Below are positions 10,525 through 19,863 of a stretch of DNA of 64,000 nucleotides, one piece after another (positions within the stretch are counted from its first letter, which is position 1; each line of letters starts with the position of its first letter). The stretch covers positions 196,634,788 to 196,698,787 of the forward strand of contig NC_053036.3 of assembly GCF_002575655.3 (NCBI RefSeq), written 5' to 3'. The stretch comes from Aegilops tauschii subsp. strangulata. Taxonomy: Eukaryota; Streptophyta; Magnoliopsida; Poales; Poaceae. The notes under the pieces were generated by a model. The model searched no databases. It was not told the origin of the DNA and saw only the letters and a list, made by a program, of their open reading frames with translations. Both the position numbers and the translations under genes were made by a program.

Positions 10525-10826
10525 CTCCCTTCGTAACGGTGCATACGTCATCTTACGTTATGCACCACGACCAATGCGGAGGGGAAAACAAGAGAACTTA
10601 ATATTTATTTGCTAATTAATAACATTGTATGCACTGAATTGACCACTGCATCCCGTGCTTGGTAGTCTCAAGTCAATAAAGAACTACACGTCACACGTCT
10701 CTTATTGGTTGATTCCTTCATTCATGTCAGGAAACAAGAATCAAGGTGACAGTTAATGCACCACACCTAAGTGTTTTGAGATTATTTGATTTTTGTAAGA
10801 TGACTTATGCACCGGTATGAAGGGAG
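10525..10826. mobile_element. Stowaway-like MITE (302 bp, TA duplication)
   Basis: The ends CTCCCTTCGTAACGGTGCAT and the inverse of the right end (CTCCCTTCATACCGGTGCAT) form long inverted repeats, and TA flanks both sides (10523-10524, 10827-10828). This fits the Tc1/Mariner-type Stowaway group. No coding capacity. Confidence 0.85.
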
Positions 10827-10920
10827 TAAAGTATATACTACCACAGATGAACATTCAAAGGATAGCGCCATAGGTGTCCAAAGCGTCACAACCGATGACT
10901 AATTATCAACCTCGCTCCAG

Positions 10921-11775
10921 TTGCTTGAGATGCCAGCTACACGTTCTATTGGGAGTGTTGTTGGTGTGTTGGATATCATCGACAATAAAGTGGCTAGTTG
11001 CTCGTCTGAGATCCTTGCTTCGGTGGTGCAGCTTCGGGGTGTGCCCCCCTATTCTTGTCTCTTTTTGCCTTTGGAGGAGCACGCTGTGATTGTTGCGACT
11101 GGGGCATGCATGGAGGCTGCTCTTGGCGGACTCCCGGTTGAACCTCCCGTGTCACCGCTCCCCGAGAGCCAGGTTGGTTCTGCGGATGGATGAGAAGCAT
11201 GCCTCTTATGGATGTTTCTCCCCTTGTGCCCCTCTTTGCACGTCGCTACTACCTGTCATGTTGAGTGACCCTAAGAGTGAGGTCGTCACCGATGGCGTGG
11301 CTCCAGTGCTACAAAGTATGCCTCAGCTGCATGTGTTAAGTGTGGAACCTACTTCTCCTTTATCGATGGTGCTCTCGAAGGTGGACTCGCTTTGGGCAAC
11401 GACAGTTGCCTCGATGCCCTCCCCACCTCCGTTGGAGCCTAGCCAGCCGGAGTATGCATATGTGGAGAGTGTTGGTCAGGGAACGTCTGACAGGTGCTCG
11501 CTTGAGCCCTTCGGAGGTGTGGTTCCTATGATGAAATTGTTGTGGGCAGAGTGTTGGTGCCTAACCCTGGGGTCCTTTTAGCCACTAAGATATTTGAATT
11601 CCTCGCCAATTTGGATTTTGAAAAATCTGGGAAGACGATTGGATGCTTCTTGGAGGAAAAAGCTCTGAGGGAGAAGCACAAGAAGGTGGCTCTAACTCTA
11701 GATCCGGCACCCTCAAAAGGAAACCTTGCAGGAGCAAAAGCAAGAAGGATGACACCACATGGGAGGCGCAAATGA
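10921..11775 (+). pseudogene. decayed protein-coding remnant of unknown family, in the LINE-like fragment
   Basis: Open pieces in different frames follow each other: 10921-11193 (90 codons), then frames broken by several stops, then 11542-11775 (77 codons, with FLANLDFEKSG and the basic end MTPHGRRK). The basic C-terminal region followed by a long 3' untranslated part would suit the end of a LINE first frame, but no domain is recognised. At least two frameshifts separate the pieces. It could instead be a gene fragment carried by the element. Confidence 0.35.
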
Positions 11776-12141
11776 TTCCATGATGGATGGTTTGCGGATT
11801 TCTGCGGGTGTGGGCTTGGTCGTGTGTAGTTTTCGTCGAGTTGTAGCGAGTCGATTGATTTCATTTTCTTTTGCGATACTGAGACCCATATGTTGCGAGT
11901 TGCAGTAGTAGTATGTTGGGTGCTTCCGTCCCGTGGCTGTGCGGTTTGGGAGTAGTTCGCATGTGGATCAGGTCGTGCTTTCGAGCATGGTTGTGATGGT
12001 TTTCACCCGGTTTTCCGCAAATTAACTGGGCAACTCTCTTCTTCTTAATTAATAGATGAAGAAAAACTTTTGCCTTCATTTCAAAAGGTTTTCGCACGGT
12101 TTTCCGTAAATTAACTGGGCAAATCTCTTCTTCTTAATTAA

Positions 12142-12401
12142 GGCTAGTCATAGTGGGAGTAACTTAGCTAGTAACACAGCGCACTCCAAGAAAATTTTGC
12201 TTATTTGGCATGTAATTAATGAGAAGTGGTAACATAATATGTTACTATAGCATAGTGCTTTCCAAGATAAGATGAGTCTATAAGCTAATAAAAAGTCCTC
12301 TATGACACTACTGGTATGTTACTTTACACTATAAAGATAGTAACTTAGACTAGTGTCATACACATGACACTAGTATAAGTTACTCCTCACTATGACTAGC
12401 C
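12142..12401. mobile_element. Tourist-like MITE (260 bp, TAA duplication)
   Basis: The left end GGCTAGTCATAGTGGGAGTA and the inverse of the right end (GGCTAGTCATAGTGAGGAGT) pair as terminal inverted repeats. The duplication TAA flanks it (12139-12141, 12402-12404), as in PIF/Harbinger-type MITEs. It sits in the tail of the LINE-like fragment, so it is younger than that. Confidence 0.88.
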
Positions 12402-12450
12402 TAATAGATGAAGCAAAACGTTTATCTCCATTTCAAAAAAAAAATCAAAG

Positions 12451-12694
12451 CTCGCCACGGGTAAACACGTACCACTGGCGAATAGGGAATTGTGCCCTCT
12501 ACTGTTTATTTTTCAGGATACCAGTGAGGAGCAATATGTGTGCATGTCACTGAAGATTTTGGCAGCTACATGCATTTTTGCAGTAGTGGAAGAACTTGCC
12601 TTTTTTCTTTAATAACACAAGTAAGGGAAACACCGCGAGATAATAGTAAAAATTTAGTATTGCAACTCTCCTAGGAAAATATCCTGGACGATGT
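12451..12694. other. unassigned spacer downstream of the small gene
   Basis: The stretch between the LINE-like tail and the poly(A) signal of the minus-strand peptide gene has mixed composition and no repeat ends or frames that I can support. It may hold the gene's 3' flank. Confidence 0.4.
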
Positions 12695-12700
12695 TTTATT
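12695..12700 (-). terminator. poly(A) signal AATAAA for the small gene
   Basis: The minus strand reads AATAAA here, about 40 bp after the stop codon of the peptide gene, a normal distance for a plant near-upstream element. Confidence 0.55.
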
Positions 12701-12739
12701 CAGACAAAACATAGCAAAAAAGAAAAATACTACTAGTAA

Positions 12740-12973
12740 TCACGGGGCAGACGGGGGACATTTTGGTGGGGGCATCTGACCCCCACATGATACATGAGGA
12801 TCACCGAGTGACATTGATGTGGTATACTTCTTCGGAGTCTCCGAATAGCGCACCCATCCTTGACTGGTTTCTTCTACTGGAATAGCTGTCACAGCTCGCT
12901 CCTTGTGCACGACCGTGATGATCATCATCAAACTAAGAACTATCACTACTGCCACAACTTTTGACATTGTCAT
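12740..12973 (-). CDS. small secreted peptide precursor, 77 aa, function unknown
   Basis: This is the only frame in the window that looks like a host gene. Residues 4-22 are hydrophobic (KVVAVVIVLSLMMIITVV), followed by HKERAVTA, a good signal peptide with cleavage expected near residue 30. The mature part would have about 46 residues, with two Cys, an acidic-polar middle and a Pro-rich end (PPPKCPPSAP). ATG codons occur at residues 1 and 3; the second has A at -3 and may be the better start. A TATA box lies about 80 bp upstream and AATAAA about 40 bp downstream. The setting, an island of MITEs and Harbinger elements instead of LTR elements, is typical of gene flanks. I do not recognise the family; a secreted signalling or antimicrobial-like peptide is possible but is inference. 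Confidence 0.55.
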   Translation of the reverse strand: MTMSKVVAVVIVLSLMMIITVVHKERAVTAIPVEETSQGWVRYSETPKKYTTSMSLGDPHVSCGGQMPPPKCPPSAP

Positions 12974-13050
12974 TCACAATATAGTGAACAGACTATCTAG
13001 ATTGATGTAGCAGACTAATGTTCTGGTTGTAAGGCAACACACAGGACGAC

Positions 13051-13057
13051 ATATATA
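13051..13057 (-). promoter_or_regulatory. TATA box of the small peptide gene
   Basis: TATATAT on the minus strand, about 80 bp before the ATG at 12973. It is in non-repetitive DNA between the gene and the Stowaway MITE at 13173. Confidence 0.5.
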
Positions 13058-13172
13058 CTAATCAATCAGACCTATTTAAGGATAATATCAGTGTATATCT
13101 AAATATTTATTTTTTAGAAGGTAAGTATTAATACATATAAAATCTAATTATAGTGATAATCCAACAAATCTA

Positions 13173-13327
13173 CTCTCTCCGTTTCTAAATATTTGTCTTT
13201 TTAGAGATTTCAAATCGCATACGGATGTATATAGACATATTTTAGAGTGTAGATTCACTCATTTTGCTCTGTATGTAGTCACTTGTTGAAATCTCTAAAA
13301 AGACAAATATTTAGGAAACAGAGGCAG
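13173..13327. mobile_element. Stowaway MITE (155 bp), strong hairpin
   Basis: TA-flanked (13171-13172, 13328-13329). The ends CTCTCTCCGTTTCTAAATAT and the inverse of the right end (CTGCCTCTGTTTCCTAAATA) pair. The arms continue far inward (TTGTCTTTTTAGAGATTTCA against its inverse), so nearly the whole unit folds as one hairpin. It lies about 200 bp upstream of the peptide gene start. Confidence 0.88.
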
Positions 13328-13514
13328 TATCAAAATTATGACGTGTGAGCTGCATGCATAATTTACCCATGCCTAAACTCAAACCAATTAATGCTGATTA
13401 GGTAGGATTTGCTAATTACGCTATAGTAGCTGACCACTACCAATCAGGAAACTAATTTTCCAGATTATTAGAATTTTGCTCACAACTAGCCCGTATATTA
13501 CTTTCCGCGACATA

Positions 13515-13771
13515 CTCCCTTCAGTCCTTTATAATCTGCATATAAGTTTGGTCCGAGGTCAAATTATGTCTACTTTGACCAAATTTATAAAAAAATATAA
13601 ACATTGACAATGTCAGATCAAAAAAATTAGATTCATTATCAAATATAGTTTTATAGTACAATTGTATGGTATTGTAGATGTTGATATTTTTTAGTATATA
13701 AATTTGATCAAACTTTGCAAAGTTTGACTTGATAGAAATCTAATACGTGGAGTAAAAGGGACCGGAGGGAG
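13515..13771. mobile_element. Stowaway MITE (257 bp)
   Basis: TA-flanked (13513-13514, 13772-13773). The left end CTCCCTTCAGTCCTTTATAA and the inverse of the right end (CTCCCTCCGGTCCCTTTTAC) are inverted repeats. AT-rich interior, no coding capacity. Confidence 0.88.
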
Positions 13772-13773
13772 TA

Positions 13774-13979
13774 CTTACAAAACTCATATAGTTCCACACG
13801 GTAAGGAAAGTAATTTTAGATTGTAGGGAAAGTAATAACTCTAGAAAAACTTGATTAAACACATATACTATACCCTCTTACAAAGCTCGTTGTTGACCCT
13901 AAAAAAACATTGTTGGGTGCTGCTAACGCGCGGGAGTCATGCACCATGGCTGGCTCTATGTCGAATTCCTGTTCGGCAC
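13774..13979. other. unassigned spacer
   Basis: Non-coding DNA between the Stowaway MITE and the Harbinger pair. I see no repeat end, frame or motif in it. Confidence 0.4.
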
Positions 13980-14005
13980 TTAGAGCATCTCTAGCAGACC
14001 CCTTA

Positions 14006-15984
14006 GAGCATCTCTAGTAGACCCCGCATCCTACCGGCCCGCAAAACGCGTATGCAGTTTGCGGAAAACAGCCTTTGCGGGGCGGCGCGGACGGCCGCAG
14101 ATGTAGACCCCCTAAACGGACCCGTATAAAAGTATATTCGCGGAATATGCTTTTTTACGGGTCGGCTTTGCGGGGTCTGCTCTTCCGCCGCTGCATCCCG
14201 CATCCCATCGGCTCGCAAATATCAAATCCAACATAATACAACAAACGGAAGCAAACTAAATAATTATTTGATACCAACATAATACAACAATCATCCACAT
14301 TACAAATAATTATTCAAATCACCGAAGCAAACTTAAATAATGCAATACAAAACTTGTCACGAATACAAATACAAATTAATACAAAAATGAGTTATTGTCC
14401 GGCCCTTTGCCAATGGTGCTCAATGAGATCCTCCTGAAGTTGAAAGTGTGTGTTTGTATTTTCAATCTCCTTGTATGTTTGAAGAAAAGCTCTAATGCGG
14501 TTAGGGTCCCTAGCTGGTTTGACACGGCTACCCACATTGTCGTAGAAGAATCCCAAATTCATTCTCTCTCATCTTTAAGAATCATATTGTGAAGGATAAC
14601 ACAGCATGTCATGATACTTTTCAAGGTTCTCTTATCCCAAAAATGAGCAGAACCACGAACAATGACAAACCTAGATTGCAAAAACCCAAATGCTCTTTCA
14701 ATGTCTTTTCGGGCTGCCTCTTGCACCCTTGCAAATTCACAATGTTTTCTAGTTTTAGGATCTTTGATGCTCTTGACGAAGGTGCACCAAGGAGGGTATA
14801 TACCATCTGCAAGATAGTACCCTTTTGTGTATTCATGCCCATTGATAGTGTAGTTGCAACCAGGAGCATCACCACTAGCAAGCCTAGCAAACAAATGAGA
14901 CCGTTGCAACACATTGATATCATTGAGAGTGCCCGGCATACCAAAGAAGCAATGCCAAATCCATAAATCCTCGGATGCTACCGTCTCTAGAACAATTGTT
15001 GCATCACAAGACTTGCCACAATACATTCCTAGCCGGAAAGCCATATGCAATCACCCGCATAGCTGCGGAGATTTTTTGATATGCACTAAATCCCTTTAAG
15101 CCTGCCGCATTTCTTTTTTGAGTAAAATACCGGCAATTTGCCTCGCAAGCTTGAACAATTTTCACAAAGAGGGATCGGCGCATTTGGTACCTTCTCCAGA
15201 AGAGGTGCGGTGGATATGTTGGATTCTCCGCGAAGTAGTCTTGCATCAACATCTCGTTCGCAAAATGGTGATTCCGAGGAATGCAAAGACGCCCGACGGT
15301 CGATCCTCGCCTCCTCTTCCGGTTCTCGTCTTCGTGCTCCTTCATGGCAAGTGCCATCACTAATGACTGCTTCCGAAAGGTCGCAAGCATGGTCTCAACA
15401 TCCGAGTCATCCGAATCGGACGAATCGGAGAGCAAGAACTTCTCGCACGGGCTCAATTCCATCTACATGGATAAGAATCGCACGGCACGTCAATCAACTA
15501 TGCATACCGCTCGCAAATATCACAAAACAAACACTAACCGGCGGCTCGTGTGGCGGTCGATCCCCGGCGGCGACATCGATGAGGGGCGGCTCCTCTCGCC
15601 GGATCCGGGGGGTCGGTGCAGCGTATCGGTGCTGGAGGGTGGGGGACGGCCCCGCGGCATGATTCCGCCTGCAGATTTGGCCGGAATGGCGGGCGGCGGA
15701 CGGGCGGAAGGTAAGGTGGGCGGTAGTGGAAGGAGATGGGGAAAGGTGCATGGGCTGAAATGTCCCTCCCGCCAACCGCTTCTCTGGGATGCGGGGCACC
15801 GCAGGGGCGAGAGGGAAACCCGCGTATTCACGGGTTGGGGCCGAGATTTTGCTGCGCCCCTCAAAAAAATTTGTGGGCCGGTCGCGTTTGCGGGGTCTGT
15901 TCGGGCGGAATTTTCTGCGCCGACCCGCATTTTGGCAGCTATTTTGCGGGTCGGGGCCTTTTACGGGGTCTGCTAGAGTTGCTC
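14006..15984 (-). mobile_element. inner PIF/Harbinger transposon (1979 bp)
   Basis: Terminal repeats GAGCATCTCTAGTAGACCCC and the inverse of the right end (GAGCAACTCTAGCAGACCCC) are flanked by TTA (14003-14005, 15985-15987). The left flank before the TTA is itself a Harbinger terminal repeat, so this copy jumped into a TTA at the edge of the outer copy. It carries a broken transposase on the minus strand. Confidence 0.85.
14559..15462 (-). pseudogene. Harbinger transposase (plant transposon protein), internal deletion
   Basis: The DDE nuclease that cuts and pastes the element. The N-terminal part (15462-15004) has a Ser/Asp-rich start, a basic RKRRRGS segment and the FWRRYQMRRSLF core. The C-terminal part (15050-14559) has DLWIWHCFFGMPGTLNDIN with the second Asp, GYYLADGIYP, and KDIERAFGFLQ with the Glu. 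Against the outer copy, about 78 codons between AYGFPA and YCGKS are missing. These include the SVDCMHW stretch with the first catalytic Asp, and the deletion also shifts the frame. It cannot encode an active nuclease. Confidence 0.85.
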
Positions 15985-16429
15985 TTATATTGCGGACCCT
16001 TATAACGCGTTTACAGTTTGGATATTCTCTTTTACAGTTCCGCTATGTGGGGTTTGTTCGGCCGCAGCCCGCGCCAGCCCGCAAAACACGTTTTCTGAAT
16101 TTGACACACATCTCACATATTACACAGAATCATGAATCCAAGTAACATAAAATGAGAATATTATGAATTCAAATTACAATAATTATTCGAATCACCGAAT
16201 TAAACTAATAATTCAATACAACAATAGTCCCAAATAGAATAATGATACCGATCATGCATGAATTAAATGAAATGAATGTAAACTCTAGATGGTGCTCAAT
16301 GCCTTTGCCCATGCCGTTGCCAATGGTGCTCAATGAGATCCTCCTGAAGCTGATGGTGGGTGTTTGCGTTTTTAATCTGTCGGTATGTCTGAAGGAATGC
16401 TTGTATGCGGTCAGGGTCTCTAGCTGGCT

Positions 16430-17595
16430 TCACATGGCTACCCACATTGTCGTAGAAGACCACCACGTCCATGTCCTCTCATCATCGATGATCATGTTGT
16501 GAAGAATCACACAACATGTCATGATGTTGTTCAGGGTTTGCTTATCCCAAAATCGAGGAGGACCATGAACAATGGCAAATTTAGATTGCAAAACCCCAAA
16601 GGGTCTTTCGTTTTCGGGCAGCCTCTTGTACCTTTGCAAATTAAATATGCTTCCTAGTTTTGGGTGTTTTGATGGTATTGACAAATGTACACCAAGAAGG
16701 GTAAATACCATCTGCAACATAATACCCCTTTATGTACTCGTGCCCATTCACCTTGAAGTTGCAAGCAGGAGCATCACCGCTAAAGTCTAGCAAACAAATG
16801 AGACCATTGCAACACACTGATATCTTGAGAGTACCCGACATACCAAAAAAACAATGCCAAATCCATAAATGCTCGGATGCTACGGCCTCTAGCACAATTG
16901 TTGCATTAGGAGACTTGCCACAATACTGTTTGTGCCATGCCTTCCAGCATTTTTTCCAAGTCCAATGCATGCAATCAACACTTCCTAGCATGCCGGGCCG
17001 ACCTCGCTTCTCATTTGCTGCCATCAAAATTTTAGTGTCTTCCTCGTTGGGTGCACGAAGATAGACAGGACCAAAGACGCAGATGATCACTTTGGCTAAC
17101 CTACGCACCGACTCAATTGTAGTATCTTTGCCAATGCGAAGATACTTGTCGACATAGTCAGCTGGAATGCCATATGCAATCACCCGCATAGCTGCCAAGA
17201 TTTGTTGATATACGCTAAAACCCAACAAGCCCGCGGCGTTTCTCCTTTGAGTAAAAAGTGAAATTGTCCTCGCAATCTTGCACAATTATTACGAAGATGG
17301 ATCGGCACATTTGATACCTTCTCTGGAAGAGGTGCGGCAAATACGTAGGATTGTTGGCGCAGTAGTGTTGTATCAACATCATATTCCTGAGATGACGGTT
17401 GCGAGGGATGTAAAGACGGCCAATGGTCGATCCTCGCCGTCTCTTGCGGGTTCGATCCTCGACCTCCTTCACGGCTAGGACCGCCACCACCATCTGTTGC
17501 CAATGGCGCTCGAGCATCAACTCCACGTCCGAGCCGTCGGACGAGGACGAATCCACAAGCAAAAAATGCTTGCATGGACTCAAATCCATCAACAA
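16430..17595 (-). pseudogene. Harbinger transposase of the outer element, frameshifted
   Basis: Three overlapping frames follow one protein: 17595-17215 (N-terminal part with RKRRRGSTIGRLYIPRN), 17285-16641 (central part with GRPGMLGSVDCMHW, the first catalytic Asp) and 16720-16430 (C-terminal part with PFGVLQSKF and ILHNMI). A 1-bp loss near 16827 breaks the frame exactly at the second catalytic Asp (GTL then KISV, where the inner copy has GTLNDIN). A short deletion near 16620 removes part of the KDIERAFG motif. Damage differs from that of the inner copy. Confidence 0.85.
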
Positions 17596-18139
17596 AACCG
17601 CATCTGAGGTCGCATCAACCGAATTTCAACACATGCAGTCGAGCTACAAGGGGCAGAAAAAGGGCTCACCATCTGCGACTCGGCGAATCCGGGGCGGGCG
17701 GCGACTCGGCGGCCGTCGATCCAGGGCAGCGGCGACCCGCGGGCGGCTCGGCTCGGCGGATCCGAGGCGCCGACGAGTGGAGCCGGGTGTAGTGCGGCCC
17801 GGCGGCGCTATTCTACTGGTGGAAATGGCCCGAAACGTAGGCGGCGGGCGGGCGGCGGGCGGGCGGCGATGGTGGCGGGCAGCTGCAGGAGGGAATGTGG
17901 GGAACCCGCGCGCTGAAATGTCCCTCCCGCCAACTGCTTCCGCGGGAAATAGGACACCGACGGGGCAGGGGGGCTGGGTTTTAGCGTTTTGGAGGGGGCA
18001 ATTTACCGCGCCACTCAAATATTTTAAGGGTCGGGCGCGTTTGCGATTTCTGTTCGGGTCACTTTTTTATGCAATACCGTAAATTGGCGGTTATTTTACG
18101 GGTTGGGGCGATATAAGGAGACCGCTAGAGATGTTGTTA

Positions 18140-18586
18140 TAGCACCATTTATAGCATTCGCGTAGAATGTCCACACAGTGAGAGCTATGCCTCGTTTAAG
18201 CGAGACGGTGACAACTCTCGCTGAAGATTTTTTTTGTCTCCTATAGTAGCTGGGTTGGCCCATTGTTCCTTTTGATACCTGCCACGCGAAGTTCTCTGGC
18301 AGGCCGTCGATCAGTTCAGTGATTTGATTCTGTTTTACCTTTTTCCTTCGATATTTGCTTCTTCTTTGGTTTTCTCCATTTTTTTCCTTTGCTTTTTTGG
18401 TTTTCTCCCTTTTTTTTCTTTTTTCTTCTCTGGTTTTTTTTCAATTGTTTTTCCATTTTCGTTTTGTTTGGTTTAATTTGTTTCTCTTTCGTATTGGGTT
18501 TCTTTATTTCTTTTTGGTTTTCATTCTACATTTTTTTTATATGTCAACATCATTTTTCAAATGCACGTTTAATATTTTAATATGAG
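18140..18586. other. unassigned stretch with a long T-rich tract
   Basis: From 18335 to 18570 the plus strand is pyrimidine-rich with many TTTTTCTTT runs. The frames in it are Phe-rich artefacts. It could be the tail of a minus-strand element, but no terminus is visible. It ends at the truncation point of the Angela-type LTR. Confidence 0.4.
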
Positions 18587-19835
18587 ATCTAGAGGGGGGC
18601 GGCAGCCAAGGGGAGGGGGCTTGCCCCCCCCCAAGCCAAGGGGGGCGCCCCCTTTAGGGTTTCCCCCAACCCTAGGCGCATGGGCCCGAGGGGGGATGGC
18701 GTCCAGCCCACTTAGGGGTTGGTTCCCTTCCACATACAACCCATAGGGCCCTCTGGGGCAGGTGGACCCTCCCGGTGGACCCCCGGAACCCCTTCGGTGG
18801 TCCCGGTACAATACCGGCAAACCCCCGAATACTTTCGGTGACCGTATGATGACTTCCCATGTATAAATCTTCACCTCCGGACCATTCCGGAGCTCCTCGT
18901 GACGTCCGGGATCTCATCTGGGACTCTGAACAACATTCGGTAACCACATACTATTTCCCATAACAACTCTAGCATCACCGAACCTTAAGTCTGTAGACCC
19001 TACGTGTTCGAGAACCATGTAGACATGACCGAGACATCTCTCCGGCCAATAACCAACAGCGGGATCTGGATACCCATGTTGGCTCCCACATGTTCCACGA
19101 TGATTTCATCGGATGAACCATGATGTCGGGGATTCAATCAATCCCGTACACAATTCCCTTTGTCTACCTGTATGGTACTTGCCCGAGATTCGATCGTCGG
19201 TATCCCTATACCTTGTTCAATCTCGTTACCGGCAAGTCTCTTTACTCGTTCATAACACATCATCCCGTGATCAACTCCTTGGTCACATTGAGCTCATTAT
19301 GATGATGTCCTGCTGAGTGGGCCCAGAGATACCTCTCCGTCACACGGAGTGACAAATCCCAGTCTCGATTCGTGCCAACCCAACAGACACTTTCGGAGAT
19401 ACCGGTAGTGTGCCTTTATAGCCACCCAGTTACGTTGTGACGTTTGGCACACCCAAAGCATTCCTACGATATCTGGGAGTTGCACAATCTCATGGTCTAA
19501 GGAAATGATACTTGACATTAGAAAAGCTTTAGCAGACGAACTACATGATCTTGTGCTATGCTTAGGATTGGGTCTTGTCCATCACATCGTTCTCCTAATG
19601 ATCTGATCCCGTTATCAATGACATCCAATGTCCATGGTCAGGAAACCGTAACCATCTATTGATCAACGAGCTAGTCAACTAAAGGCTCACTAGGGACATG
19701 CTGTGGTTTATGAATTCACACATGTATTACGGTTTCCGGATAACACAATTATAGCATGAACAATAGACAATTATCATGAACAAGGAAATATAATAATAAC
19801 CATTTTATTATTGCCTCTAGGGCGTATTTCCAATA
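18587..19835 (-). repeat. 3' LTR of the Angela-type element, truncated
   Basis: It is colinear with 25605-26830 of the 5' LTR. The first base pairs on the minus strand read TATTGG instead of TGTTGG. About 465 bp of the U5 side, present at 25140-25604, are absent, so a deletion has its edge at 18586. Confidence 0.88.
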
Positions 19836-19863
19836 GTCTCCCACTTGCACTAGAGTCAATAAT

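Larger units (their letters stand above)
10861..12444 (+). mobile_element. probable LINE 3' fragment with poly(A) tail
   Basis: The right end is a run of ten A (12435-12444) after the Triticeae LINE-like tail TTAATAGATGAAGCAAAACG (interrupted by a MITE at 12142-12401). A 6-bp direct repeat TCAAAG lies just before 10861 (10855-10860) and just after the tail (12445-12450), fitting target-primed insertion with 5' truncation. The interior has decayed frames (10921-11193, 11542-11775) rich in Lys/Arg at the end, but no reverse transcriptase motif. The LINE call rests mainly on the tail, so it is moderate. Confidence 0.55.
13983..18136 (-). mobile_element. outer PIF/Harbinger transposon, split by an inner copy
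   Basis: The left terminal repeat GAGCATCTCTAGCAGACCCC (13983-14002) is cut off from its body by the inner element. The body resumes at 15988 and ends at about 18136 with the inverse repeat (GCTAGAGATGTTG). The outer duplication TTA is at 13980-13982 and 18137-18139. The transposase pseudogene is on the minus strand. No Myb-like second gene is seen, so the element lacks the usual two-gene set. Confidence 0.8.

Noticed and set aside
10994..11200. Minus-strand frame in the LINE-like fragment
   Set aside because: Low-complexity Gln/Pro-rich shadow of the plus-strand remnant.
15281..15976. 231-codon plus-strand frame, and the similar one at 17423-18082
   Set aside because: They lie antisense to Harbinger transposase starts and in the GC-rich terminal regions; the products have no recognisable domain.
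18355..18585. Phe-rich plus-strand frames that look like membrane proteins
   Set aside because: They are translations of a T-rich low-complexity tract.
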